Positions 25,557-35,259 of a stretch of 39,125 bases of DNA are shown piece by piece; within the stretch, counting starts at the first letter, position 1; each line of letters starts with the position of its first letter. Origin of the DNA: an uncultured Clostridium sp. (GTDB taxonomy: Bacteria > Bacillota > Clostridia > TANB77 > CAG-508); contig CAOJHH010000012.1 of NCBI GenBank assembly GCA_948436025.1, forward strand, positions 1 through 39,125, in the 5' to 3' direction. The position numbers and the translations under genes were made by a program. The notes under the pieces were generated by a model. That model saw only the letters and a program-made list of their open reading frames with translations. It did no database searches and was not told where the DNA came from.

Positions 25557-26906
25557 TTACATTTTAAATCCCTTCAAGTCTTCTGGATTTATGCCTTTTA
25601 ACATATTTTTCATACCTTTGTTGTTTTTCATTTTCTTCATCATTTTCTGTGTCATTTCGAAAGAATTCATAAATTTATTTACTTCTTGTACAGTTACTCC
25701 TGCACCTGTTGCAATTCTTTTTCTTCTAGAACCATTTAGTATTTTGGGATTTCTTTTTTCTTTTTTGGTCATAGAACAAATAATTGCTTCTATTCTTACA
25801 AATTCTTTATCATCAATTTTAACATCTTTTAAGGCATTCATTCCTGGTATCATTTTCAAAATTGAAGAAAATGACCCCATTTTCTTCATTTGCCTTAGTT
25901 GTGTTAAATAATCGTCTAAGTCAAATTCTTGCTTTCTTAATTTTTGTTCTAGTTTTAAGGCTTCTTCTTCATCAAAAGCTTCTTCTGCCTTTTCTATAAT
26001 GGAAAGCATATCTCCCATGCCTAGAATTCTAGATGCCATACGTTCTGGGTGAAATACTTCAATATCGCTTAATTTTTCTCCGGTAGCTGCAAATTTGATT
26101 GGTCTTCCTGTAACTTTTTTTACCGATAATGCTGCACCACCACGGGTATCACCATCTAATTTTGTTAGGATTACCCCATCAATTCCAATTTCTTCATTAA
26201 AGGAAGTTGCTACATTTACAGCATCTTGCCCTGTCATGGCGTCTACTACTAATAAAATTTCATATGGTTTTACATTGGATTTTAGATTTTTTAGTTCTTT
26301 CATCAATTCTTCATCAATATGTAGTCGACCTGCGGTATCGATAATAACCACATCGTTTAGTTTGGAAATGGCAATATTCATAGCTTGTTTGGCAATATGC
26401 ACGACATCTTTTGATTCTTCGTTTGCAAAAACAGGAATGTTTAATTGTTTTCCTACTACTTGCAATTGTTTGATAGCTGCTGGACGGTATACATCGCAGG
26501 CAACTAGTAATGGATTTTTTCCTTGCTTTCTTAGTAGATTGGCAAGTTTTCCTGCTGTTGTGGTTTTTCCAGACCCCTGAAGCCCCACTAACATAATAAT
26601 CGTAGGAGGGTTTGGATTAAAACTAATTTTACTTTCCGTTCCTCCTAGCAGTTCCACTAACTCATCTTTTACAATTTTAATAACTTGTTGTCCTGGTGTT
26701 AGTGACTTTAGCACCTCTTGCCCAAGCGCTTTTTCATTCACACTTGCCATAAAATCTTTTACGATTTTATAATTAACATCGGCCTCTAACATAGCAAGTT
26801 TTACTTCTCTTAGCATTTCTTTTAAGTCGCCCTCTGTAACTCTTGCTTTTCCCTTAAACTTTCTTGTTATTTCTTGCAATCTGGAAGATAATCCTTCAAA
26901 AGCCAT
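25557..26906 (-). CDS. ffh: Signal recognition particle protein Ffh
   Basis: A 449-residue GTPase that, with 4.5S RNA, targets nascent membrane proteins. It has the N domain 'MAFEGLSSRLQEITRKFKGK', G1 'GLQGSGKTTTAGKLA', 'DVYRPAAIKQLQVVGKQL', G3 'VVIIDTAGRLHIDEELMKEL', G4 'LTKLDGDTRGG' and the methionine-rich M domain at the C-terminus. Arginines use AGA or CGT; I found no in-frame CGG, and the gene is unbroken. It follows ylxM and starts the SRP/ribosome operon. Confidence 0.97.
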   Translation of the reverse strand: MAFEGLSSRLQEITRKFKGKARVTEGDLKEMLREVKLAMLEADVNYKIVKDFMASVNEKALGQEVLKSLTPGQQVIKIVKDELVELLGGTESKISFNPNPPTIIMLVGLQGSGKTTTAGKLANLLRKQGKNPLLVACDVYRPAAIKQLQVVGKQLNIPVFANEESKDVVHIAKQAMNIAISKLNDVVIIDTAGRLHIDEELMKELKNLKSNVKPYEILLVVDAMTGQDAVNVATSFNEEIGIDGVILTKLDGDTRGGAALSVKKVTGRPIKFAATGEKLSDIEVFHPERMASRILGMGDMLSIIEKAEEAFDEEEALKLEQKLRKQEFDLDDYLTQLRQMKKMGSFSSILKMIPGMNALKDVKIDDKEFVRIEAIICSMTKKEKRNPKILNGSRRKRIATGAGVTVQEVNKFMNSFEMTQKMMKKMKNNKGMKNMLKGINPEDLKGFKM

Positions 26907-26930
26907 AATTCCTCCTTGTGACTTGAATGG

Positions 26931-27278
26931 TTATACCAAACAATTCAATTCTTTTTTCACATGTTCTAAAATACTAGCAATTTTCTTATCCGAAAATTTC
27001 GTTTCAATTTTCGATAACTCCGCAAGTATTTTTTCAATTTGTTGTTCTTGTTCTAACGTCTTTTTCATCATACCTAGCTTTTCTTCATATTCGAAAAGTT
27101 TTGCTTCCCCCTTCATGATATTGTCCCTTACTGCTTGCCTTGTTATTTGATAATTCTCTGCAATTTCCGATAAAGAATAATCGTTATTATAATAATCCTC
27201 TAACACATGTAATTGCTTATCGGTTAACAATTTTCCATAAATTTGGCATAGCATACTTATCCTAACATTTTTCTCCAT
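26931..27278 (-). CDS. ylxM: YlxM/p13-like helix-turn-helix protein
   Basis: A 115-residue protein with a sigma-factor-like helix-turn-helix: 'LTDKQLHVLEDYYNNDYSLS' then 'EIAENYQITRQAVRDNIMKG'. It always sits just upstream of ffh in Bacillota, as here (24-base gap), and is thought to be linked to the SRP pathway. Intact, no in-frame CGG. Confidence 0.92.
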   Translation of the reverse strand: MEKNVRISMLCQIYGKLLTDKQLHVLEDYYNNDYSLSEIAENYQITRQAVRDNIMKGEAKLFEYEEKLGMMKKTLEQEQQIEKILAELSKIETKFSDKKIASILEHVKKELNCLV

Positions 27279-27395
27279 ATGATTACCTCTTATTTTGTAA
27301 TGCTAATATACTTTACACCATTTTTCATATTTTGTCAATAGGTTTTTCTATTTTTATTTACTTACCATTTTAGAATATTTTTATTTTATATTTAA

Positions 27396-27427
27396 AGATA
27401 AGTAACTAAAAAAATAGTCACTTATCT
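27396..27427 (-). terminator. Intrinsic terminator
   Basis: Stem AGATAAGTAACTA / TAGTCACTTATCT (one internal mismatch) with an A-rich loop. It lies 11 bases after the stop of the hypothetical gene at 27438-27842. Confidence 0.65.
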
Positions 27428-27437
27428 CCTAAACAGA

Positions 27438-27842
27438 TCAAAAATAAATTATATACCCTTCAAGGACATCTTTTGGATTTTCTTCAGGTTCAACCTTGTA
27501 CCCCACATCCTGTAATTTCTTAATGAAATTATGAAATTCTTCAATGTAATATTCATCAATTACCCAACACTTTTTGAACCCCCTAATTCTACTTGTGTCG
27601 AACATTGTAATTTTATGCGAACCTACATTAACACCACAACTTTCATTTTTGGTAAGTATAATATCCGTTATATAGCTACTTTCAATATCATATACATCAT
27701 CGTTATAAGCTATTTCTTTTATTTCGTCAACTATTTTTCCAAAATACTCTGTCATACGTTGTTTTAAACTTAATTCCTTAATTATTCTTTTTCTTTCCTC
27801 TTCTAAGTTATAAAATTCCTTTTTCTCTGTCCGTTCTAGCAT
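27438..27842 (-). CDS. Hypothetical protein (134 aa) with in-frame CGG at codon 4
   Basis: A soluble, charged protein: 'FYNLEEERKRIIKELSLKQR', then 'YNDDVYDIESSYITDIILTK' and 'WVIDEYYIEEFHNFIKKLQD'. No family is recognised. The start is strong (AAGGAGG 8 bases before ATG), and a terminator follows, so it is a real transcription unit. Codon 4 is CGG (27833-27831). A +1 shift there would reach a stop after nine codons, while the zero frame stays open for 130 codons. It is thus an exception to the CGG-shift pattern. Otherwise codon use is AT-rich, like the neighbours. Confidence 0.6.
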   Translation of the reverse strand: MLERTEKKEFYNLEEERKRIIKELSLKQRMTEYFGKIVDEIKEIAYNDDVYDIESSYITDIILTKNESCGVNVGSHKITMFDTSRIRGFKKCWVIDEYYIEEFHNFIKKLQDVGYKVEPEENPKDVLEGYIIYF

Positions 27843-27920
27843 AGTAATTTCCTCCTTATACTATAGCAATTATATTTTCTTGCTTATTGCAATTGGTCAA
27901 ATTGTATCACATTTACATAA

Positions 27921-29729
27921 TTATTGCAAATTTCCATAAACCTCTTCTTTTTTATTTTTCACTCTTTTAAACACTGTCTTACTATTCAAATCTGTAATTT
28001 CGTATAAAATGTTATTACCCACATATTCATCCTCAAACAATTCTTTTATTCCTTCCTTGTCTTGTTCTTCTATTTTATCAATATAAATATGTGTATATTC
28101 TCCACTTTCTAGTATTTGTTTTAATGTATCTTTGTTTTGAGGAATTCTAGGCATAGAACCAGTTATTTTTACTGGCATCATTACGTATTGATTCATAGAA
28201 AGCAAATACTCTCCATCTGTTCCTTTTCCATAAATATATAAAATTCTTTCTTTTCCTGTTAACATAGATTGATATTTTTTCATTTTTGTATAAGAGGCTC
28301 TTTTCATATTAGATGTTATTACATAATTTTTTTTATTTATATACTTATTTACTATGTTTTCTTGTGGTAATAAAATCATTAATATGATATAAATTATAAA
28401 AATTGTCTTACCGTAATTTAGTTTATTATTTCCTTCTAACCATATATCAACTTGAAAAATCACATTTGCAAGTAAAATAAGACTGACATATCTTTCAAAA
28501 GATGTTAATATTTGTGATGTTTCAAAAATGCTAAAATATGTTATAAATAATCCTATTAAATAGAGTGGTACTGTTCCTAACATAAAAAACAAACCATACA
28601 TATTTGTTTTTTGCTTTTTAGATAAGTAAATAGATGTCCCAATAAGAATAGATGCTATTTCTAAAATGGTTAAGTTTTTATCTGTTAACACTTTTCCCAA
28701 TATAACTTTCTTTATAAATGTTTGTGAAACATCTCCTATTTCTATTCGCTCTTTGTTTTCACTTTGTATATATCCTATAAAATCCCATCTTTTTTCACTA
28801 TTTGATACCTTGATGTACCAACTACTCAATAACATTATGGAAACAACTACGATTCCTAACATTCCTATTATTTCTCTTTTTTCTTTTCGCACTTTAATAA
28901 GTATGGCTATAATTGCTAATAATGCTAGTGGTATGCCAGTCGTTTTTGTTAATATAACTATAATTGTATAACTAGCTATCGTAATTATTTTAAACCATAT
29001 ATTTTCTTCTTGCTTTAATCCGTGAAAAATCATCATTCCAAATGCAATTCCAATCATTCCATCTACTAATATGTCATAATAGAAATTTTTATAAAATATC
29101 ATTGGTATGCAAATAATTAGGGGAACAATATAAAACATTTTTTGCCATTGTTTCTTTTTCCATTCTACTTGTTTCATCATAGGAATTACCATAGAAAAAT
29201 ATAAAATATTCTGTGCAGTTATACTGATATCTTCTTTATAACTATTTTTAAAGAATAAAAACAAATATTGAAATATTGCCGTAAATGGTGGATACTCATT
29301 AAATACTACAACTGATTCTGGATTTGTTCCATATGTACCATATTGAAACATATTCTTTATAATTCTTGCCCAATGATTAAATTCATCATAATTTTCAAAA
29401 ATCCTACCCTTATTCATAACAACACTAATTACACATAAAAGCACATAAATAGCAAGTCCTGGCGTAAAAATTCTATCCGCAATTTCTTTTAGTTCTACTA
29501 TATCCTTTTTTCTACAAATAGCACACAAAATCATAGCTGTCTTTATAACAGCTATGATTTCTACTATCATCATTCCTATCCTTAAACTATCAAATAATCC
29601 AGCCACAAATACAATTAAAACAATCTCAACTATTGCAATTGGTATGGTTTGTTCGATTCTTTTTTTCGTATAAAGTATTATTGCTGTAGCATAAATTAAT
29701 ATTACTAAAATTGATACAATATACTCCAT
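27921..29729 (-). CDS. Polytopic membrane protein, possibly a GT-C glycosyltransferase
   Basis: A 602-residue integral membrane protein with about 11-13 hydrophobic helices and a C-terminal soluble region from about residue 470 (GKERILYIYGKGTDGEYLLS). After the third or fourth helix there is an extracytoplasmic loop 'ENYDEFNHWARIIKNMFQYG', with acidic residues placed as in GT-C enzymes, which use lipid-linked sugars. This assignment is inference. It precedes a pilin-like surface protein gene transcribed in the same direction upstream. In 602 codons I found no in-frame CGG. Confidence 0.65.
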   Translation of the reverse strand: MEYIVSILVILIYATAIILYTKKRIEQTIPIAIVEIVLIVFVAGLFDSLRIGMMIVEIIAVIKTAMILCAICRKKDIVELKEIADRIFTPGLAIYVLLCVISVVMNKGRIFENYDEFNHWARIIKNMFQYGTYGTNPESVVVFNEYPPFTAIFQYLFLFFKNSYKEDISITAQNILYFSMVIPMMKQVEWKKKQWQKMFYIVPLIICIPMIFYKNFYYDILVDGMIGIAFGMMIFHGLKQEENIWFKIITIASYTIIVILTKTTGIPLALLAIIAILIKVRKEKREIIGMLGIVVVSIMLLSSWYIKVSNSEKRWDFIGYIQSENKERIEIGDVSQTFIKKVILGKVLTDKNLTILEIASILIGTSIYLSKKQKTNMYGLFFMLGTVPLYLIGLFITYFSIFETSQILTSFERYVSLILLANVIFQVDIWLEGNNKLNYGKTIFIIYIILMILLPQENIVNKYINKKNYVITSNMKRASYTKMKKYQSMLTGKERILYIYGKGTDGEYLLSMNQYVMMPVKITGSMPRIPQNKDTLKQILESGEYTHIYIDKIEEQDKEGIKELFEDEYVGNNILYEITDLNSKTVFKRVKNKKEEVYGNLQ

Positions 29730-29760
29730 TTATATCTCCTATTTTTCTTTCAACAACCAA

Positions 29761-30808
29761 TTAACTGTAGCACCGAGCATTTACCCAATTTTCTTGCCAA
29801 TCTTCTGGCTTCTCAGCAAAATTACAATTTACTACCTCAGCATGAGTAAATGCTCTATATCCAATATATTCTACATTACTTGGAATATACACTTCCTTTA
29901 GAGCAGTACAATATCCAAAAGCACTAGAGTCAATACTGTTTATGCTTTCTGGAAAATCCACATGTTCCAGTGAAGCACAGCCCGAAAAGGCACCATATTT
30001 AATTTCAGTTATACTTTTAGGAAATTTTATGTTTTTCAATAATTTACAGTCCTCAAATGTTCTTTCCCCAATTCCCTTTAGAGAACTTGGAAATTGGATT
30101 TCTTCTAATGCAAGACTCCTCCAAAACACATTACCTCCAATATATTCTATACCATCTGATATAACAACTTTTGTTATAGTATTTTGATCACGACCATAGA
30201 CAGCCTCAGACGGAAGCGTTGTAATAGAGGTATCCCAAATCGACGTTCCCAAACCATCGGTCGGTTGCCCACTTAATCCATTCAATGAATCAAGTTCTTT
30301 TACTGGTAATCCTTCTATATAATTTGGCACTACCACTTCTGTATTTTTCCCTTTATAACGATTTATCTTTACTGTTTGTGTTTCTTCATCTACAGTCCAT
30401 TCCCAATCGTCTAAATTCTCTGGTTCTACTTTTTTTATTGTATCATCTACTTTAAAACTAATATACTTACTTCCTATTTGTATCGCATTATTTTCATCTG
30501 CTTTTATTGTTTCTACTTCCTCATGTGTTAATATTCCTCCGAATTTCCATTTCGGCTAATTTACTTTCCATGCTCATTGGTGTACTGCCTGTTGCAGTTG
30601 CTATTTCCCTATCGGTTAGCCACAAATCTCTTTCTTCTTCTACTTGTCCTGCTCTTGTTTCTATTCCTGCCTCTTGTGCTCTTTTTAAAATTCCTCCTTG
30701 TCCTATTGTTAGGTTGATTGTTATTGCTGCTAGTATTAATAGCACTATAATTGTAATCACTAAAGCTATTAATGTAATACCGTTACATGATTTTTCTTTC
30801 TTATTCAT
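29761..30808 (-). CDS. Pilin-signal leucine-rich-repeat surface protein, one CGG +1 shift
   Basis: The N-terminus is a prepilin-like signal: MNKKEKSCNGITLIALVITI followed by more hydrophobic residues and 'TIGQGGILKRAQEAGIETRA'. In one frame the protein would end after 95 residues as AEMEIRRNINT. The first of those arginines is CGG (30541-30539). Skipping its C gives 'EIGGILTHEEVETIKADENA', 'YISFKVDDTIKKVEPENLDD' and then a BspA-type leucine-rich repeat domain ('LKGIGERTFEDCKLLKNIKF', 'ITEIKYGAFSGCASLEHVDF', 'INSIDSSAFGYCTALKEVYI'). Total 348 residues. Such proteins are exported and may mediate adhesion. Without the shift neither half makes a complete protein. Confidence 0.88.
30539..30541 (-). 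other. CGG +1 shift site in the pilin/LRR gene
   Basis: Context ATT-CGG-A; resumes as GGA (Gly), linking the export signal to the leucine-rich repeats through about 65 continuously open codons. Confidence 0.85.
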
Positions 30809-31011
30809 GTTTTTTCTTTTGCCCCCTTTTTTTATTTTTCTTATTGTTTACATTTTTTCCATAAATATGCACATTATCTTCTATTCTTATTGAAATAACA
30901 ATAGTATTGTAAACATTTTTTCTTATTTCTTTGTCAATATACACATTTATTTATGTCTTTACTTTACCATTATGAATATATATTGTCAAGGGGCGATTTC
31001 ATTATTTCCTA

Positions 31012-31130
31012 TTTTTTTATATTCTCAATTCTATATTGTCCATCTACGTCTACTGTTATAACCTCTTCTATGGGCAATTTTTGTTCTACAATATATGAAA
31101 ATCCTTTTTTTAAAGCTTCTCCTTTAAAGT
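31012..31130 (-). pseudogene. Possible remnant of a coding region
   Basis: This lies in the gap of about 360 bases between the pilin/LRR gene and valS. One minus-strand frame reads 'GEALKKGFSYIVEQKLPIEE' then 'VITVDVDGQYRIENIKK' and stop, protein-like in composition, but with no start codon or ribosome binding site. It may be the 3' end of a deleted gene. The rest of the gap is AT-rich with nothing recognisable. Confidence 0.3.
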
Positions 31131-31132
31131 TT

Positions 31133-31157
31133 TAGGTGGATTTTTTTAATCCACCTA
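31133..31157 (-). terminator. valS terminator
   Basis: Perfect 10-bp stem TAGGTGGATT / AATCCACCTA, 10 bases after the valS stop codon. Confidence 0.8.
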
Positions 31158-31166
31158 ATTCTATTA

Positions 31167-33852
31167 TCACATACTATTTAGTCTCTCTACTGTTATTTTT
31201 AGCATTTCTTTATATTTCGCTAATTTTTCCTTTTCTTCTTGTATTTTGCTTTCTGGAGCTTTACTTGTAAAGCCTGGGTTGGATAGCATTTTTTCTCCTC
31301 TTTCTACTTCTTTTTCTAGTTTTTCTTTTTCTTTTTGTAAACGATTTTTTTCTTCTTTTAGGTCTACTAAGTCTTCAAACGGCATAAATACTTCCATACC
31401 GTCGGCTAGAATGGAAATGGCATTTTGTGGAATGTCTTTCTTTGTTTCTTGTATGATAATTTCGTTTCCGAAACCTAGTTTTGCAATGTATTCTTTGGAT
31501 TCTTTTATTTGGCTTTGGTAGTCTTTGGTTACAAAAATTAGGTTTGCCTTTTTGGATGGGTGTACATTCATGTTTGCTCTTACATTACGAATACCGATAA
31601 TGATTTGTTTTAGGTTCTCTATAAAGTCTTTAGTTTCTTCATATTCTACTCTTTTCTTTGTTTTTGGCCAATGTGTTACCATTAAATCCTTTTCATCATA
31701 ATTTACTAATTTTGAATAAATCTCTGATGTGATAAATGGCATAAATGGATGTAATAATTTTAAGCTATCTCCAAATACATAGTTTAGTACAAAGCTTACT
31801 TGTACTTTTTCTTCTTCATTTTGACTATATAACCTTGATTTTGCGATTTCGATATACCAATCACAAAATTCATTCCAAATGAAATTATAAATTTTGTCTA
31901 GTGCAATTCCTAAATCGTAGTTTTCTAAGTTTCCTGTTACTTCTTTAATTAGATTGTCTAACTTATTTAAAATCCACCTATCTTCTATTTTTAAGAATTC
32001 TGACCTATAGATTCCAGTTTCTTTATCTTTTATTTTCTTTGAAAATGCCATTATTTTCTCATCTTCTGCTAAATTCATGGTAATAAACTTGGCAGCATTC
32101 CAAATTTTATTGGCAAAATTAGAGGCTTGATCTAGCTTTTCTGGCATATAGCGAATGTCATTTCCCATGGTGGTTCCAGAAATAACGGAAAACCTTAATG
32201 CATCTGCACTATATTCGTTTATGACATCAATTGGATCAACCCCATTTCCTAAGGTTTTTGACATTTTTCGGCCTTCGGAGTCTCTTACAATACCATGGAT
32301 TAATACGTCTTGAAATGGTACTTTATTGGTAAATTCTAATCCTTGTGTCATCATTCTTGAAATCCAGAACGTAATAATATCAAATCCCGTTACTAATACA
32401 CTGGTTGGGTAAAATTCTTTGTAATCTTCCGCTTTTTCGTTTGGCCAACCTAGTGTAGAAAATGGCCATAGTGCTGAACTAAACCAAGTATCTAGCGTAT
32501 CTGGGTCTTGGGTTAAATGGGTACTTCCACATTTTTTACATACTTGTGGCATGGTTTTGGCTACATGAATTTCACCGCAAGCTTCACAGTAGTAGGCTGG
32601 TATACGGTGCCCCCACCATAATTGTCGAGAAATACACCAATCTTGAATGTTGTCTAACCAGTGGAAGTATTGTTTTTCATATCGTTTTGGTACAAACCTT
32701 GTTTCCCCATTTCTTACGGCATCTGCTGCTCTTTTTGCTAAGTCTTTCATGCTAACAAACCACTGGGTTGAAATTTTAGGTTCAATGGTATGTTTACATC
32801 TTTCACATTTTGCTACATTGTGGGTATAGTCTTCTTCTTTTACCAATGCTCCTATTTGTTTTAGCTTTTCTACAATAAGTTTTCGTGCTTCTAGTAATTC
32901 CATCCCTTGATATTCCGGTATCAAATTCCCCATTTTGAAATTATCATCAAACACGCTAATTACTTCTAGGTTATGGCGTAATCCTGCTTGATAGTCATTC
33001 ATATCATGGGCTGGCGTAATTTTTACACATCCAGTTCCAAAGTCTTTTTCTACGAATTCATCGGCGATAATTGGAATTTCTTTATTCATAATTGGTAAAA
33101 TACAGGTTTTACCGGGTTAAATCTTGGTATCTTTCATCGGTTGGGTGAACTGCAACTGCAGTATCGCCAAGCATGGTTTCTGGTCTTGTGGTAGCTACTG
33201 TAATATAACGGTTTTCTCCTTTTATTTGGTAACGAATATGCCAAAGCTTGGAAGGTTCTTCTTTGTATTCTACTTCTGCATCTGAAATAGAGGTGTTACA
33301 ACTGGTACACCAGTTTACCATACGTTTTCCTTTATAGATTAATCCTTTTTCATATAGTTTAATAAATTGCTCTAAAACTGCATCACTCATTCCTTCATCT
33401 AGGGTAAAGCGGTTTCGTTCCCAATCACAAGAACAACCTAGTTTTCTTTGTTGTTCTTGTATGGTACCTCCATATTCTTTTGTCCATTCCCACGCTTCTT
33501 TTACAAATTCTTCTCTTCCTAAGTCTTCTTTTTTAATGCCTTGTTTTTTTAGTTTTTCTACTACTTTCATTTCTGTTGAAATAGAAGCATGGTCGGTTCC
33601 TGGTAACCATAGAGTTTTATAACCTCGCATTCTTTTAAAACGGATTAAAATATCTTGTATGGTTCCATCTAAGGCATGCCCCATATGTAATTTTCCAGTT
33701 ACATTTGGTGGTGGCATCATAATAGTAAAAGGCTTTTTTCCTTCTTCTTTACTTGGTTTAAAATATCCCTTTTTCTCCCAAGTTTCATACAATTTTTCCT
33801 CAAATTCTTTTGGTTCGTACTTGTCTAATAATTTGTGTTTGTTTTCACACAT
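31167..33852 (-). CDS. valS: Valyl-tRNA synthetase, one CGG +1 shift
   Basis: ValS charges tRNA-Val. N-terminal motifs are '[20 protein letters not shown]' (the HIGH motif as HMGH) and '[10 protein letters not shown]'. The second part has '[17 protein letters not shown]', '[20 protein letters not shown]', '[12 protein letters not shown]' (KMSKS-like KMSKT) and a C-terminal coiled coil '[20 protein letters not shown]'. The two frames meet at CGG 33114-33112: 'DERYQDLT' then '[20 protein letters not shown]', restoring the conserved GK...LP...EIPII editing-domain region. Merged length is 894 residues, normal. AAGGAGGT precedes the ATG, and a T-box leader lies upstream. Confidence 0.96.
33112..33114 (-). 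other. CGG +1 shift site in valS
   Basis: Context ACC-CGG-T; resumes as GGT (Gly). In zero frame the very next codon is the stop TAA. Confidence 0.93.
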
Positions 33853-33878
33853 ATCACATACCTCCTTATTTTTGTATC

Positions 33879-34130
33879 AAAAAAGCCTCACCCTATATAA
33901 GGGTGAAGCAATTGTTCACGGTACCACCTTAATTTATGATGTGTATCATCATATCTTAATTAGCTTGTAACGTGGCTTAAACGAATATTTCTACTAAATT
34001 TCAAAATATTAACTCCAAAGCTACCTTCCATTTGTCTTTTTTGATAGAAACTTTCAGCCTATGATTTCTACTCTCTTAGCATAAGTGCAAATGTACTCCT
34101 CTTTTTCTTCGTTTTTCGTATATTTCTATT
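33879..34130 (-). promoter_or_regulatory. T-box riboswitch controlling valS
   Basis: In the 300-base leader of valS, the T-box bulge sequence AAGGTGGTACCGTGAA is at 33930-33915, followed by a terminator stem GCTTCACCCT / AGGGTGAGGC (33909-33885) and six T. Upstream, a purine-rich stem I with GAGTAGAAAT... and 'GGCTGAAAG' is present. T-boxes bind uncharged tRNA and allow readthrough when the amino acid is scarce, so valS should be induced by valine starvation. I did not assign the specifier codon. Confidence 0.88.
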
Positions 34131-34158
34131 TTACTTTGTAAATACAATCTTGTCAAGC

Positions 34159-34362
34159 CTAAATGTTAAAATAAATTAGTAATGCACCAATTATTGCTAA
34201 AATAAAACCCACTATTTTCATTCCTGCTGTTCCTTCATTTTGGTCTCCAAAACTAAATAATTTTTCTGTTAATCTTCGTGCATCAAATACCATAATTACA
34301 CCTACCAATGCTATCACAACACCAATTCCTACTAATATCATTTTTAACATAACCTTCAACAT
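34159..34362 (-). CDS. Small two-helix membrane protein (67 aa or shorter)
   Basis: Two hydrophobic helices ('MILVGIGVVIALVGVIMVFD' and 'GMKIVGFILAIIGALLIYFN') joined by a loop 'ARRLTEKLFSFGDQNEGTAG'. This resembles small Clostridia membrane proteins of unknown function. Start at 34362 or 34350; ribosome binding sites are weak for both. No in-frame CGG. Confidence 0.6.
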   Translation of the reverse strand: MLKVMLKMILVGIGVVIALVGVIMVFDARRLTEKLFSFGDQNEGTAGMKIVGFILAIIGALLIYFNI

Positions 34363-34419
34363 CCTTTTTTTCTTTGATACCTATATCATATTATGAAAAT
34401 CCCCTTTTGTCAAGGAGAA

Positions 34420-34440
34420 CGCACAGGCATAGCCTGTGCG
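34420..34440 (-). terminator. Hairpin after the gene at 34446
   Basis: Perfect 9-bp GC-rich stem CGCACAGGC / GCCTGTGCG with a 3-base loop, 6 bases after the stop codon. The following T-run is poor, so termination efficiency is uncertain. Confidence 0.6.
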
Positions 34441-34445
34441 CGATT

Positions 34446-35150
34446 TCAAACATTTAATATTGCACCGATGATATCTTCTACTTTGGAAAACTTAGAAAGC
34501 ACTGTTGAGCCTTTCGCAACCTGTAAAATCATCTCATCAATTCCTTCTTTGATGATGTCATTCTGTGTTGGCAATCCCAAATTCCGGCTGTTTTTGATAT
34601 CTGCTAACGTATTTTTAGCTTCCTGAAGTTTGTTTTTTACATATTGGGGTTTATATTCTTTCATTAACCCCAAATATATGGATTCTTCTGAGGTTTCAGG
34701 AAATATTCGAAATTGATATGCCATACTTATCATAAGTCTTACACCAATTTCATCATATCTTAAACCTAACTCCTGTACCCTTTGAAGAATTTTCCCATAC
34801 TCCAGACGCTTTAATACTTTCGTATACATTTTTTCTACGTATACTTTGATAACATCTCTACCATTATCAGAATATTCATGTGTTTCCACCCCTTCTATTA
34901 AGTATAACACCGAACATTCTTCTTGCGATAAACCATCACAACGAGAAATAAGATCCTCTTTTTGTATAAGGTCCATACATTTTGCAATCTTCTTTTCCTT
35001 GACTGCTCCGCATATTTGCTCATACGTAGCATTAGGAGAAAGAATTTTTTCAATGATCATATGGGCTAAAATTTCTTTCCCCACCTGACCAATTTGCCTT
35101 ATTCCATTCTCCCGCAGTACTAAGATTACATCACTATAGTAATCTTTCAT
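34446..35150 (-). CDS. Hypothetical protein with two in-frame CGG codons, probably acquired
   Basis: A 234-residue helical soluble protein: 'MKDYYSDVILVLRENGIRQI', 'LSQEECSVLYLIEGVETHEY', 'MAYQFRIFPETSEESIYLGL' and 'IKEGIDEMILQVAKGSTVLS'. No family is recognised. AGGAGG precedes the ATG and a GC-rich hairpin follows. Codon use differs from neighbours (CTG, GTG, GGG, GAG, AGG and two CGG at 35114-35112 and 34586-34584), suggesting horizontal transfer. A +1 shift at either CGG leads to an early stop (4 and 18 codons later), so here CGG appears meant as arginine. It is the clearest exception to the CGG pattern. Confidence 0.65.
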   Translation of the reverse strand: MKDYYSDVILVLRENGIRQIGQVGKEILAHMIIEKILSPNATYEQICGAVKEKKIAKCMDLIQKEDLISRCDGLSQEECSVLYLIEGVETHEYSDNGRDVIKVYVEKMYTKVLKRLEYGKILQRVQELGLRYDEIGVRLMISMAYQFRIFPETSEESIYLGLMKEYKPQYVKNKLQEAKNTLADIKNSRNLGLPTQNDIIKEGIDEMILQVAKGSTVLSKFSKVEDIIGAILNV

Positions 35151-35259
35151 TTGATTCCTCCTTTTTATAGCATCTATATTAGCATGCTATTTCGTGCTCT
35201 GTTGTCGTTGACATAATCAAATATTACCACATTTTGTAAATAAATGCAACCTTTTTTTT

